Positions 1 through 10,726 of a DNA stretch of 64,000 bases are shown piece after piece; position 1 is the first letter of the stretch, and the number at the start of each line of letters is the position of its first letter. Source of the DNA: Pseudomonas asiatica (GTDB lineage: Bacteria; Pseudomonadota; Gammaproteobacteria; Pseudomonadales; Pseudomonadaceae); assembly GCF_040214835.1 (NCBI RefSeq), contig NZ_CP157874.1, forward strand, positions 5,296,501-5,360,500, in the 5' to 3' direction. The notes under the pieces are model-generated. The model was not told where the DNA came from. It made no database searches and saw only the letters and a program-made list of their open reading frames with translations. A program made the translations under genes and the position numbers.

Positions 1-317
1 AGCTGCACCGGGCTGCCACGCTCCAGGCCCAGCTCGCGGCCCAGCGCCTCGGGGATGGCCACGTCGGTGGCACCGGTGTCGAGCATGAAATGCACCACCT
101 GGCCGTTGATTGCGCCATCCATCACGAAGTGGCCCTGGCCGTTGCCCAGCAGGCGCACCTCGATAAAGCCTTCGCCATGCGACGACTGCACCTGGGCATT
201 GGGGTTGCGCTGGCTGTCTTCCCATTGGCCGAAGAAACGCGTGGCAAGGAACAGCGCCGCCGCCCAGGCGACGATCATCAATACCTTGCCAGCCCGCTTG
301 CCCGGTGCCTGGCTCAT
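1..317 (-). CDS. Clan AA retropepsin-like aspartic protease, C-terminus beyond window
   Basis: The gene runs off the left edge, so only the first ~105 residues are visible. The start is an ATG at 317-315 that overlaps the stop of the upstream gene as ATGA, which implies translational coupling. Residues ~13-26 form a hydrophobic N-terminal anchor (VLMIVAWAAALFLA), followed by a linker and a region with the FMLDTGATDVAIP motif. The DTGA triad is the catalytic Asp motif of retropepsin-like (TIGR02281-type) bacterial aspartic proteases. It is likely a membrane-tethered periplasmic protease of unknown substrate. It is the last visible gene of the nudF-parE run; in pseudomonads parC commonly follows, but that would lie outside this window. 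Confidence 0.85.
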   Translation of the reverse strand, partial: MSQAPGKRAGKVLMIVAWAAALFLATRFFGQWEDSQRNPNAQVQSSHGEGFIEVRLLGNGQGHFVMDGAINGQVVHFMLDTGATDVAIPEALGRELGLERGSPVQ

Positions 318-1300
318 GGCTTGGCGCTCCATCCGCCTTCCGGCGCATCGAAGCGCCAGACGATCGGGCGTGCCTCGCCATCGGCGCGGGCGCCGTTGTT
401 GTTGTCCACACCGATCCAGGCGCCCTTGGCATCGATCACCAGGGCCTCGGCCAGGCCGAACGGCTGTTGATAGCGGCGCGACTCGACCAGGGCATCGGCA
501 GCGAACGACCAGCAGCGCTCGACCTTGCCACTGTCGGTATCCCGACGACAGACCCGGTAGGCGTTGCGTTCGAGGGTGAACAGCTTGCCTTCGAACCAGG
601 CAAGGTCAGCGAAGTCGCGCGACAGTGCCTGGGCATTGGGCATCTGCGCCGGCTGCATTTCAACGCCAGCCTCGCTCAGCAGCACGCAGCTGCGGCCACA
701 GGTCCACACCGATTGCTGGCGCTCGATGGCCACCAGGCCCCGCCGCTCGCGCTCGGCGGCCAGCCACAGGCGGTCACCCGCCGGGTTGATCGCCAGGCCT
801 TCGAACAAGGCGTTGAAGTTCAGCAGCATGCCGCTGGCCCGGGCCTGACGAACCATGGCCGGGTCGATCTTCAACCAGTCCGCTTCGCCTTCCAGCGGCA
901 GTTGCAGCACCGCGGCATGCGCCTCGCTGACCAGGTACAGGTTACCCGCCTGGTCACAGCTGATACCTTCGAAATCCAGCTCGCCACCACGAATATACGA
1001 CGCCGCCCAGTTGCGCGACTTCAGGCCCCACGGCAGGCCACTTTCCGGCACCGCTGGCGGGGTGAAGGTGAGCGGCTGCGCGCGCCAGGTCGGGTTTTGC
1101 TGGTCGAAGCGGTAGATACGGTCGTCGTCGCGGTCGGACACGCCCCACAGCCCGCCCCGGCATTCCACCAGGCCAGACAGGTTGCCACCGCGCATGCCTT
1201 CGATCGGGTGCTCGGCGCTCAGCTTCAACTCTGGCCAGTTGCCCGCCAGGCTCGGCAGGGCAACCAGCGCCAGGCAGGCAGCCAGAAGCCGCCGAATCAA
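314..1300 (-). CDS. Phytase-like (esterase-like activity of phytase) secreted protein
   Basis: 328 residues with a classic signal peptide (MIRRLLAACLALVALPSLAG). The start chosen is TTG at 1300-1298, because it overlaps the parE stop as TTGA, has a GAGG about 8 nt upstream and is followed directly by the signal sequence. The mature part has repeated beta-propeller-like strands such as LSGLVECRGGLWGVSDRDDDRIYRF and FEGISCDQAGNLYLVSE, as in the phytase-like/SdiA-regulated superfamily (PF13449). It should be exported to the periplasm. Enzymatic activity and substrate are unknown; 'esterase-like' is a family label and not a demonstrated function. It is coupled to parE upstream and to the aspartic protease gene downstream, an order shared with other pseudomonads. 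Confidence 0.85.
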   Translation of the reverse strand: MIRRLLAACLALVALPSLAGNWPELKLSAEHPIEGMRGGNLSGLVECRGGLWGVSDRDDDRIYRFDQQNPTWRAQPLTFTPPAVPESGLPWGLKSRNWAASYIRGGELDFEGISCDQAGNLYLVSEAHAAVLQLPLEGEADWLKIDPAMVRQARASGMLLNFNALFEGLAINPAGDRLWLAAERERRGLVAIERQQSVWTCGRSCVLLSEAGVEMQPAQMPNAQALSRDFADLAWFEGKLFTLERNAYRVCRRDTDSGKVERCWSFAADALVESRRYQQPFGLAEALVIDAKGAWIGVDNNNGARADGEARPIVWRFDAPEGGWSAKP

Positions 1301-3201
1301 ACCATGACCTCGGCCAGGTTGCCCTTGGTTTCCAGCCAGCTCTTGCGGTCACCCGCGCGCTTCTTGGCCAGCAGCTTGTCCATCAGCTCGCAGGTGGCCT
1401 GCACATCGTCCAGGGTCAGCTGCACCAGGCGCCGGGTGTTCGGGTCCATGGTGGTCTCGCGCAGCTGTGGCGGGTTCATCTCGCCCAGGCCCTTGAAGCG
1501 GGTGACCTGTGGCTTGCCGCGTTTCTTCTCGGCCACCAGGCGATCGAGAATACCGTCGCGCTCGGCCTCGTCGAGGGCGTAGTAGATTTCCTTGCCCAGG
1601 TCGATGCGGTACAGCGGCGGCATGGCCACGTACACATGCCCGGCCTCGACCAGCGCGCGGAAGTGCTGGACGAACAGCGCGCACAGCAGCGTGGCGATGT
1701 GCAGGCCGTCGGAGTCGGCGTCGGCGAGGATGCAGATCTTGCCGTAGCGCAGCTGCGCAAGGTCAGTGGCCCCCGGGTCGACGCCAATGGCCACGGCGAT
1801 GTTGTGCACTTCCTGGCTGGCCAGGACTTCGCCACCGTCCACTTCCCAGGTGTTGAGGATCTTGCCACGCAGCGGCAGGATCGCCTGGAATTCCTTGTCG
1901 CGTGCCTGCTTGGCCGAGCCACCGGCCGAATCACCCTCGACCAGGAACAGTTCGGCGCGCATCGGATCCTGGCCGGCGCAATCGGCCAGTTTGCCGGGGA
2001 GTGCCGGGCCCTGGGTGATGCGTTTGCGTTCGACCTTCTTGCTGGCCTTCAGGCGGCGCCCGGCGTTGCTGATGGCCAGCTCCGCCAGTTGCATGCCCAA
2101 CTCGGGGTGGGCGTTGAGCCACAGGCTGAAGGCATCCTTGACCACGCCGGAAACGAAGGCCGCCGCCTCGCGCGACGACAGGCGCTCCTTGGTCTGCCCG
2201 GAGAACTGCGGGTCCTGCATCTTCATCGACAGCACGAAGGTGATGCGTTCCCAGACGTCTTCCGGCGCCAGCTTCACGCCGCGCGGCAGCAGGTTGCGGA
2301 ACTCGCAGAACTCGCGCATGGCATCCAGCAGGCCCTGGCGCAGGCCGTTGACGTGGGTGCCGCCCTGGGCGGTAGGGATCAGGTTGACGTAGCTTTCCTG
2401 GATGCTGTCGCCGCCTTCTGGCAGCCACAGCAAGGCCCAGTCCACCGCCTCCTTGTTACCGGCCAGGCTGCCGCAGAACGGCTCGTCGGGCAGGCGCTGG
2501 AACTCGTTTACCGAGTCCACCAGGTATGAGCGCAGGCCGTCCTCGTAGTGCCATTCGACCTTCTCGCCGCTGGCCTTGTCCTCGAAGCTGACCAGCAGGC
2601 CCGGGCACAGCACGGCCTTGGCCTTGAGCACGTGCTTGAGGCGGCTGATGGAGAACTTCGGCGAATCGAAGTACTTGGGGTCGGGGCTGAAGTACACGCT
2701 GGTACCGGTGTTGCGCTTGCCGACCGAGCCGACCACTTCCAGCTCGCTGGCCTTGAAGCCATCGGCGAAGGTCATCTGGTATTCGTTGCCGTCACGTTTG
2801 ACGCGCACGCGCACCTGGGTCGACAGGGCGTTGACTACCGAGATGCCCACGCCGTGAAGGCCACCGGAGAACTGGTAGTTCTTGTTGGAGAACTTGCCGC
2901 CGGCGTGCAGTTTGGTGAGGATCAGCTCGACCCCGGAAACGCCCTCTTCCGGGTGGATGTCCACCGGCATGCCGCGGCCATCGTCGCTGACTTCCAGCGA
3001 GTGGTCGGCATGGAGGATGACCTGCACCGAACGGGCGTGACCGGCCAGGGCTTCGTCGACACTGTTGTCGATGACTTCCTGGGCCAGGTGGTTGGGGCGG
3101 CTGGTATCGGTGTACATGCCCGGCCGCTTGCGGACCGGGTCAAGGCCCGAGAGGACTTCGATGGCGTCTGCGTTATAGGCGCTAGCGCTGGGAGTGGCCA
3201 T
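1297..3201 (-). CDS. parE: DNA topoisomerase IV subunit B
   Basis: 634 residues, the usual length for ParE. With ParC it forms topoisomerase IV, which decatenates daughter chromosomes using ATP. The N-terminal GHKL ATPase domain shows VIDNSVDEALAGH and DDGRGMPVDIH (residues ~42-80) and GGLHGVGISVVNALS (~115). The TOPRIM domain has EGDSAGG with the metal-binding/catalytic Glu at residue 422 and DADSD starting at residue 494. The C-terminal part contains FKGLGEMNPPQL. The start at ATG 3201 is followed by a typical ParE N-terminus (YNADAIEVLSGLDPVRKRPGMY). It belongs to a minus-strand run behind nudF, DUF1249, cpdA and yqiA, and is coupled by overlapping stop/start to the phytase-like gene. Confidence 0.98.
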   Translation of the reverse strand: MATPSASAYNADAIEVLSGLDPVRKRPGMYTDTSRPNHLAQEVIDNSVDEALAGHARSVQVILHADHSLEVSDDGRGMPVDIHPEEGVSGVELILTKLHAGGKFSNKNYQFSGGLHGVGISVVNALSTQVRVRVKRDGNEYQMTFADGFKASELEVVGSVGKRNTGTSVYFSPDPKYFDSPKFSISRLKHVLKAKAVLCPGLLVSFEDKASGEKVEWHYEDGLRSYLVDSVNEFQRLPDEPFCGSLAGNKEAVDWALLWLPEGGDSIQESYVNLIPTAQGGTHVNGLRQGLLDAMREFCEFRNLLPRGVKLAPEDVWERITFVLSMKMQDPQFSGQTKERLSSREAAAFVSGVVKDAFSLWLNAHPELGMQLAELAISNAGRRLKASKKVERKRITQGPALPGKLADCAGQDPMRAELFLVEGDSAGGSAKQARDKEFQAILPLRGKILNTWEVDGGEVLASQEVHNIAVAIGVDPGATDLAQLRYGKICILADADSDGLHIATLLCALFVQHFRALVEAGHVYVAMPPLYRIDLGKEIYYALDEAERDGILDRLVAEKKRGKPQVTRFKGLGEMNPPQLRETTMDPNTRRLVQLTLDDVQATCELMDKLLAKKRAGDRKSWLETKGNLAEVMV

Positions 3202-3236
3202 AGGGTCTCGTCGTCAGTCTGGTGAATGCAAAAAAG

Positions 3237-3845
3237 TCAAAATACAGAAAAATCGAGCGCTGCGTACTGCCCACGGGCAATGCCGGCAAAGGCCAGCAGT
3301 GCCGGCAGGCGCTCGGCGAAGCCCTGGAAGCTGTGGTCGCCACCGGCCTGGATGCGCAGGGCACAAGCACGGTAATAGCGCTCGGCGTGGCGATAGTCCA
3401 GGGTTTCATCGGCGGTCTGCAGCCACACTTGATAGCGGCTGGCGTCCACCGGGGCTGGTACTTCCAGCTCGGCCAGGGCCTGCACGTGATCGTGGGTCAG
3501 CTCCCAGGCTTCACCGGTGTAGTGATTGTGCTGGGGACCCAGGTAGCCGTCGAAATGCTTGTGCGGTGTTACCGCCGGGTTCACCAGCAGGGCCTTGAGG
3601 CCGTGGCGCTCGGCCAGACAGGTGGCATAGTAGCCGCCGAGCGAACTGCCCACCAGCAGTGGCGCGCCCAGCTCGGCGATGGCCGCTTCGAGCTGGGCGA
3701 TGGCCTGCCGTGGGTGGTGGTGCAAGGCGGGCACCCGCAATTGGGCCGACAGGCCCAGTTGCTGCATCACGGCCTCGAGTTGGCGCGCCTTGGTCGAAAG
3801 TGGCGAGCTGTTGAAGCCATGGATATAGAGGATGGAACCCGACAT
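3237..3845 (-). CDS. yqiA: YqiA-like alpha/beta-hydrolase esterase
   Basis: 202 residues, matching the YqiA/UPF0227 family. It is a small cytosolic esterase-type hydrolase with a serine nucleophile in GSSLGGYYAT, an N-terminal oxyanion strand ILYIHGFNSSP and a C-terminal catalytic His in GGDHSF. The start ATG at 3845 has GGGGGC just upstream. It lies between cpdA and parE, the conserved gammaproteobacterial position. The natural substrate is not known; E. coli YqiA hydrolyses short-chain esters. A 275-bp spacer with a REP pair separates it from cpdA, while only 35 bp separate it from parE. Confidence 0.93.
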   Translation of the reverse strand: MSGSILYIHGFNSSPLSTKARQLEAVMQQLGLSAQLRVPALHHHPRQAIAQLEAAIAELGAPLLVGSSLGGYYATCLAERHGLKALLVNPAVTPHKHFDGYLGPQHNHYTGEAWELTHDHVQALAELEVPAPVDASRYQVWLQTADETLDYRHAERYYRACALRIQAGGDHSFQGFAERLPALLAFAGIARGQYAALDFSVF

Positions 3846-3981
3846 GCTGCCCCCGGAATCTGTGGCTTCGCGCCCGGTGATATGGGCGCAGGGACGCGCA
3901 GTGTAGCGCGTTCGCCGGGTTTTGACGCAGTGTCACGGGTTTCGCAACAATTTCTTCACCGAAGTCGCAACCACAGTTCCC

Positions 3982-4096
3982 TGTAGGAGCGGCCTTGTGT
4001 CGCGATGGGTCGCGAAGCGGCCCCCGGGTTTCAGCTGCGCCACAAATATTGCCGGGGCCGCTCTGCGGCCCATCGCGACACAAGGCCGCTCCTACA
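3982..4096. repeat. P. putida-type REP pair (inverted)
   Basis: Two REP units in inverted orientation. The left unit reads TGTAGGAGCGGCCTTGTGTC and continues to ..GGCCCC at ~4024. The right unit is its reverse complement from GGGGCC at 4054 to CCTACA at 4096. Each unit also carries an internal GC-rich hairpin. It sits in the cpdA-yqiA spacer, where it can fold in RNA and may modulate transcript stability. Confidence 0.93.
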
Positions 4097-4120
4097 ATTG
4101 ACCGCGTCTGCAGCCGCAGC

Positions 4121-4921
4121 TCAATAGCCAGGGCTATCGAAGTCGAGCTTCACTTCGAAGTCCAGTGCCCGCTCCACACCGGTCTCCAACCGCCCGTCGG
4201 CGTGCAGGCGCAGCCAGCGGTATCCAGGCTGCTCCTCGCTCACTTGAAAATCCTCGCTACGCGCCGCGAACTGGATACAGGTCGACGGAGTGGCCAGCAG
4301 GCGCAGGCCGTCGCGCACTTCATCCCATTCCTGGTGCACATGCCCCCACAGCAGCGCCCGCACCTGTGGATAACCCTCGACGATATCGAACAGCGCCTGG
4401 GCATTGCGCAAGCCGATCGGCGCGATCCAGGCACAGCCGATATCCACCGGCTGATGGTGGAAGCACACCAGGCAATGCCGTTCACCCGCCTCTCGCAAGG
4501 CCGTTTCCAGCGCTGCCAGCTGATCACCCTCCAACAGCCCATGCGTCGCCCCGGGTACGGCCGTGTTGAGCATGACGATGCGCCACGCACCGATATCGGT
4601 CACCGCCTGTACCAGCTCCGGCGCCACTTGCGCCATGACTCGGGCCTCGTCATGGTTGCCAGGCAACCAGCGGGTGGGTACGGCAAATGGCGCGGTCAGC
4701 TCACGGAATGCTTCATAGGACGCCACGCTGGCGTCCTGGGACAGGTCGCCAGTGCACAGCAGCAGGTCGACAAGCGGTTGCTCCCGCCGCACCTGGGCCA
4801 CTACATGGCGCAGGCTGTCACGGGTATTGAGGCCCAGCATGCTGCCGGCCGGGTCGGCGAACAGGTGGGCATCGGTCAGTTGCACCACATGCACGGGGCG
4901 CGATTGGTCTGGCTGCGGCAA
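4121..4921 (-). CDS. cpdA: 3',5'-cyclic-AMP phosphodiesterase
   Basis: 266 residues, a calcineurin-like metallophosphoesterase. The metal-binding signature is complete: DAHLF (D17, H19), GDLSQD, GNHDE, FHHQPVD and GHVHQEWD. CpdA hydrolyses cAMP to AMP in the cytosol and so tunes Crp/Vfr-type signalling; in P. putida, cAMP levels are known to be low. The start ATG 4921 gives the family N-terminus (HVVQLTDAHLF). It lies downstream of DUF1249 and nudF in the order conserved from E. coli (nudF-yqiB-cpdA-yqiA-parE). Confidence 0.95.
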   Translation of the reverse strand: MPQPDQSRPVHVVQLTDAHLFADPAGSMLGLNTRDSLRHVVAQVRREQPLVDLLLCTGDLSQDASVASYEAFRELTAPFAVPTRWLPGNHDEARVMAQVAPELVQAVTDIGAWRIVMLNTAVPGATHGLLEGDQLAALETALREAGERHCLVCFHHQPVDIGCAWIAPIGLRNAQALFDIVEGYPQVRALLWGHVHQEWDEVRDGLRLLATPSTCIQFAARSEDFQVSEEQPGYRWLRLHADGRLETGVERALDFEVKLDFDSPGY

Positions 4922-5006
4922 CGGCCGTCTCCTCGAACGGATTCAGCGCGAATTATGGCTGCACAACGGGTGCTAGCAAACACCCACGAACGACCTGCGT
5001 CACACT

Positions 5007-5459
5007 TCAGCGAACGCTCGCCAGTTCGTGACCACAAGCCAGGCAGTGGCTCAGCCATTCACCGAGGAACAGGTTGAGCTGGGCCTTTTCGTCCGGCTGG
5101 TGCATGGCCTCGTTCGGATACGGGTAGATGCTGCGCAGGCGCCGGGTGTGTTCGGCACTGACCACTTCGGCCATGCGCGCATCGTGGTACACCTGCACTT
5201 CCAGGTGCGGCACCGGCAACCATGGCAGGCTGTGCTCCTGGCGCACGTGCAGGGTGGTGGTATACGGGCAGGCCAGCACCACGTCGAGCACCAGCACGCC
5301 GAGCATCTGGTCGCCCTGGGTCATGCCGATGCGGCGCGAGCTCTGGGTGGTGCGCATGTCGGGCAACAGGCGCATCAGCCGGGCGTAGTTGGCCTCGCAG
5401 GCTGCCTGCAGCCCGACCAGGTCGACCCGATAACGCTCGCGCAGCAGGTTCACTTCCAC
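5007..5459 (-). CDS. DUF1249 protein (YqiB-like)
   Basis: 150 residues with no signal peptide or TM segment, matching the DUF1249/YqiB family that always travels with nudF and cpdA. The function is unknown. Conserved features include YARLMRLLPDM near the N-terminus, HLEVQVYHDARMAEV in the middle and LNLFLGEWLSHCL at the end. The start given is GTG at 5459, which overlaps the nudF stop by 10 nt. An equally credible start is GTG at 5453, which overlaps that stop as GTGA and lies 9 nt from a GAGG. Either way the gene is translationally coupled to nudF. Confidence 0.9.
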   Translation of the reverse strand: MEVNLLRERYRVDLVGLQAACEANYARLMRLLPDMRTTQSSRRIGMTQGDQMLGVLVLDVVLACPYTTTLHVRQEHSLPWLPVPHLEVQVYHDARMAEVVSAEHTRRLRSIYPYPNEAMHQPDEKAQLNLFLGEWLSHCLACGHELASVR

Positions 5460-6067
5460 ATACCTCGTACTTCGTCACGGTTCAGCGCCAGCCATTGCAG
5501 GCCGATGATGGTCGCCGCGTTGCAGATGCGCCCGTCGCGCACCGCCTGCATGGCATCCTCGAACGACCACACGCGCACGCGAATGTCCTCGCCCTCTTCT
5601 TCCAGGCCATGCAGGCCGCCCGCCCCTTCACTGCTGCAACGGCCGAGGAACAGGTGAACGTATTCGTCACTGCCGCCGGGCGACGGGAAGTAACGGGTCA
5701 TCGGCCACAGGGCGCTGAAGGCCAGGCCGGCTTCTTCTTCGGCTTCGCGGTGGGCGACTTCCTCGGGTTGCTCGTCCTTGTCGATCAGCCCGGCCACCAT
5801 CTCGATCAGCCAGGGGTTGTCGACCTTGTCCAGTGCACCGACACGGAACTGCTCGATCAGCACCACTTCATCGCGCAACGGGTCGTACGGCAGCACGCAC
5901 ACCGCATCATGGCGCACAAACAGTTCGCGGCTGATCTCGCGGCCCATGCCCCCGGCAAACAACTCGTGGCGCAGGCGTAGCTTGTCGAGCTTGTAAAAGC
6001 CCTGGAAGCAGTTGGCCCGCTCGATGATTTCGAAGCCCTTGGGCACTGAGTTCAACGCGTCTGACAT
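5450..6067 (-). CDS. nudF: ADP-ribose pyrophosphatase
   Basis: 205 residues from the start chosen here. A perfect Nudix box is present: GLIDKDEQPEEVAH then REAEEEAGL (pattern G-x5-E-x7-REUxEExGU). The enzyme hydrolyses ADP-ribose to AMP and ribose-5-phosphate in the cytosol with Mg2+. I prefer ATG 6067 to the longer ATG 6079, because GAGGAT lies at the right distance before 6067. It is the first gene of the nudF-DUF1249-cpdA-yqiA-parE run, so a promoter is expected in the 6068-6252 spacer, which also serves the divergent lipoprotein gene; I could not pick a convincing -35/-10 there. Confidence 0.95.
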   Translation of the reverse strand: MSDALNSVPKGFEIIERANCFQGFYKLDKLRLRHELFAGGMGREISRELFVRHDAVCVLPYDPLRDEVVLIEQFRVGALDKVDNPWLIEMVAGLIDKDEQPEEVAHREAEEEAGLAFSALWPMTRYFPSPGGSDEYVHLFLGRCSSEGAGGLHGLEEEGEDIRVRVWSFEDAMQAVRDGRICNAATIIGLQWLALNRDEVRGMWK

Positions 6068-6252
6068 GGAAATCCTCATTACCTCGAATACCGCATCGCG
6101 CCATCCTACTCTGCACGCCTGCCGGTTTCATCCCTTTCCGGCAACCGTTCGCGCACTCGGGACAGCGCGCCTTCTCTCTGTTAGCTTAGTGGCGAACTGA
6201 AGGCCGCGCAGACGGTCAAAGGCCGACTTTTCCCTGTTCTGCAAGGATCCTC

Positions 6253-6999
6253 ATGACACTTGTCAAACTGACTTCCGTGGCTGTGCTGGCCCTGGCCCTG
6301 GGTGCCTGCCAAAGCCTGTTCACGCCCAACTACCGGGCGCCGCTCGAGGTCAAGCGTGATGCCTGGGAGCATGTCAAACCCGGCTGCAGCGAAAGCGACT
6401 GCCCACTGGTGAACATCGACATGATCCACTTCCCGGCCTTGCCCAAGCTCGATGGCATCGTCGAGAAACGCCTGCTGCAACTGACCGAAGACAACCAGCG
6501 CGGCAACGCACCGACCAGCCTGCAAGCCTACGAGCAGCAGTACCTGGCCAGTGCCGACAAGCGCAACAGCAGCTACCTGCAGGCCAAGGTACGCGAGCAG
6601 CATGACGGACTGGTGATCATCGAACTGTCCAGCTACCTGGACAGCGGCGGCGCCCATGGCATGCCCGGGCGTGGTTTCATCAACTATTCGCGCAAGCTGG
6701 ACAAGGTGCTGACCCTGCAGGACATGCTGGTGCCTGGCCAGGAAGACACCTTCTGGAAAACAGTCGAGGAGTCGCACCGCGCCTGGCTGATCAGCGTAGG
6801 CATGGACAAGGACGCCGAGTTCATCAAGACCTGGCCGTTCAAGCAGTCGCCGCACGTCGCCCTGACGTACGGCGCGGTGGTGGTCAAGTACGAGGTCTAT
6901 TCAATCGCGCCCTACTCCATGGGCCACGTGGAGTTGAAGATCCCGTACCCACGCCTGAATGGCGTGCTCAAGCCCGAGCTGTTTCCCGGCCGCGGCTGA
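6253..6999 (+). CDS. RsiV/DUF3298-family lipoprotein
   Basis: 248 residues. The N-terminus MTLVKLTSVAVLALALGAC is a lipoprotein signal with lipobox LGAC, the lipidated Cys being residue 19. The body carries the DUF3298/RsiV C-terminal-domain pattern: SSYLDSGGAHGMPGRGFINYS, KVLTLQDMLVPGQ, and HVALTYGAVVVKYEVYSIAPYSMGHVELKIPY at the end. It is probably anchored in the outer membrane or periplasmic face of the envelope. In RsiV this fold binds lysozyme, but here no sigma factor gene is adjacent, so an anti-sigma role is not supported. It diverges from nudF and overlaps the 3' end of cytX by 32 bp in convergent orientation. Confidence 0.85.
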   Translation: MTLVKLTSVAVLALALGACQSLFTPNYRAPLEVKRDAWEHVKPGCSESDCPLVNIDMIHFPALPKLDGIVEKRLLQLTEDNQRGNAPTSLQAYEQQYLASADKRNSSYLQAKVREQHDGLVIIELSSYLDSGGAHGMPGRGFINYSRKLDKVLTLQDMLVPGQEDTFWKTVEESHRAWLISVGMDKDAEFIKTWPFKQSPHVALTYGAVVVKYEVYSIAPYSMGHVELKIPYPRLNGVLKPELFPGRG

Positions 7000-8251
7000 A
7001 GCTCAACAGCCCGTGCAGTAGCCCTGCCAGTAGCAATGCTGGCAGGGTCGCACCCAGGTCGGGCGCTTGCGCGGCGATCAGATGGTACGCGGCAACGCCC
7101 ACCGCCCAGGCCAGCAGTGCCTGCCAGTGCAAGCCATGCACCTGTGCCGGCAAGCGACGGCGACGGATCACGTAATGGTCCATCAATACCACACCGAACA
7201 GCGGTGCAAACACCGAGCCGATCAGCAGCAGGAAGTTCTCGTACTGTGCCAGTGGCGCCAGCAAGGCGATCAGCGTGCACAGCACGCCAATGGCCAGCGC
7301 CAGGTGCTCGACCTTCAGGCGCACCAGCACGCCGGTGGAAACGGCTGCCGAGTGAATGTCGGCAAAAGCCTTTTCCGACTCGTCCAGCAGAATCAGCAGC
7401 AGTGGAATGCCCATGCCGGCGCCCGCCAGGGCCAGCAGCAGGGCGTTGGCTTCGCCACTGCCGGCGAAGGCCAAGGTGTAGCCCACACCCAGGCTCATCA
7501 GCCAGGTGTTGCCGATGAAGTAGCCCAGCACCGTACCGCCGAATACATGTTTGCCGTTACGGGCAAAACGCGAGTAGTCGGCGATCAGCGGCAACCACGA
7601 CAGCGGCATGGCGATGGCGATGTCGAAGCCCACGGCCAGCGACATCGAACCGTCACCGGCACGGTCCCACAGTGCCGCCAGGTCGGCCTTGGCGAACAGA
7701 TTCCAGGTCAGCCACAGGCAAGCGCCCAGCAGCAGCCAGATGCCCCAGGTGCGCAGCACCTTGCGCACGAACGCCAGCGGCCCACCGACCGCGAGCAGGG
7801 TGGCCAGGGCGCCAAAGCACAGGGTCCAGAGCACAGGGCTGTTCCAGGCGCTGGCTTCGCCGAACGCCCGCGCGCCCAGCAGGCTGGCGGCATCGCGCAT
7901 GACGATGATCTCGAACGCGCCCCAGCCCACCAGTTGCAGCAGGTTGAGCAGCGCCGGCAAACGCGCGCCGTGGCCGCCCAGGCTCAGTTTCAGGGTGCCC
8001 ATGGCCGACAGGCCGGTATCGCTGCCGATGACACCGGCAGCCCCCAGCAGCAGCACACCCACACCGGTGCCCAGGGCGATAGCCAGCACCGCGCCGGCAA
8101 GGCCCAGGCCAGGGGCCAGCATGGCGCCGACCTGCAGCACCATCAGGCCGATGCCGAGGGAGAACCATAGCGAGAACAGGTCGCGGGCGCCGAAGATGCG
8201 CTGGGCGGTGGGGACCGGGTGGTCGGGGGAGAATTGGCTGGGGGTGGTCAT
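6968..8251 (-). CDS. cytX: Hydroxymethylpyrimidine (thiamin precursor) permease CytX
   Basis: 427 residues, about 12 hydrophobic segments, NCS1/CytX family. It imports hydroxymethylpyrimidine, a thiamin precursor. The start is ATG 8251 (MTTPSQFSPD); longer reading frames begin within the REP element upstream and are not real. Recognisable segments include the N-terminal ARDLFSLWFSLGIGLMVLQVGAML and SWLPLIADYSRFA around the middle. It follows thiC on the same strand with a REP pair between, so it is probably co-expressed with thiC under the same TPP riboswitch, which fits its known association with THI elements. Confidence 0.88.
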   Translation of the reverse strand: MTTPSQFSPDHPVPTAQRIFGARDLFSLWFSLGIGLMVLQVGAMLAPGLGLAGAVLAIALGTGVGVLLLGAAGVIGSDTGLSAMGTLKLSLGGHGARLPALLNLLQLVGWGAFEIIVMRDAASLLGARAFGEASAWNSPVLWTLCFGALATLLAVGGPLAFVRKVLRTWGIWLLLGACLWLTWNLFAKADLAALWDRAGDGSMSLAVGFDIAIAMPLSWLPLIADYSRFARNGKHVFGGTVLGYFIGNTWLMSLGVGYTLAFAGSGEANALLLALAGAGMGIPLLLILLDESEKAFADIHSAAVSTGVLVRLKVEHLALAIGVLCTLIALLAPLAQYENFLLLIGSVFAPLFGVVLMDHYVIRRRRLPAQVHGLHWQALLAWAVGVAAYHLIAAQAPDLGATLPALLLAGLLHGLLSFSRGRETARA

Positions 8252-8291
8252 GCTTTGACACTCGGCAAGGTATTGGATTAGACGCGGTCGC

Positions 8292-8407
8292 TGTAGGAGC
8301 GGCCTTGTATCGCGAAAGGGCCGCAAAGCGGCCCCAGGCTTTCAGCTTCGCGGCTGAAATTGCCGGGGCCGCTTCGCGGCCCATCGCGACACAAGGCCGC
8401 TCCTACA
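8292..8407. repeat. REP pair between thiC and cytX
   Basis: Inverted pair of the P. putida REP. The left unit runs from TGTAGGAGCGGCC (8292) to GGCCCC; the right unit runs from GGGGCCGCTTCGCGGCCC (about 8365) to CCTACA (8407). It fills the gap between the thiC stop and the cytX start and could partly uncouple the two in a shared transcript. Confidence 0.93.
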
Positions 8408-8424
8408 GAGGGCAGCGCTGCGAC

Positions 8425-10558
<2,134 letters not shown>

Positions 10559-10570
10559 AAGAACATGCGC

Positions 10571-10600
10571 AGTCTAGACTGGAGTGGTCGGCAAAGCCAA
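10571..10600 (-). promoter_or_regulatory. Candidate sigma70 promoter for thiC
   Basis: On the minus strand TTGGCT (10600-10595) and TAGACT (10576-10571) are separated by 18 bp. The predicted start, around 10563, falls just before the first riboswitch base, which supports the call. Matches to the consensus are moderate. Confidence 0.4.
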
Positions 10601-10639
10601 GCAGGTAAATGCGCGGATGATGAAAGGCACCCCGAGCGA

Positions 10640-10668
10640 TTGTTGCCGGGTGCGCATGGCACTACACT
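10640..10668 (+). promoter_or_regulatory. Candidate sigma70 promoter for the tolC-like gene
   Basis: TTGTTG (10640-10645) and TACACT (10663-10668) with a 17-bp spacer lie 59 bp before the start codon. The consensus match is partial, so this is a suggestion only. Confidence 0.35.
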
Positions 10669-10726
10669 GGCCCATCGCTCGATACTCAACAGTTCAGTAA
10701 TTCAATTTCGTACAAGGATTGCCTCT

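Noticed and set aside
3982..4096. CRISPR array or tRNA-like structure in repeated palindromes
   Set aside because: Only two inverted units with a GC-rich core, recurring across the window as REP elements; no regular spacers and no cloverleaf.
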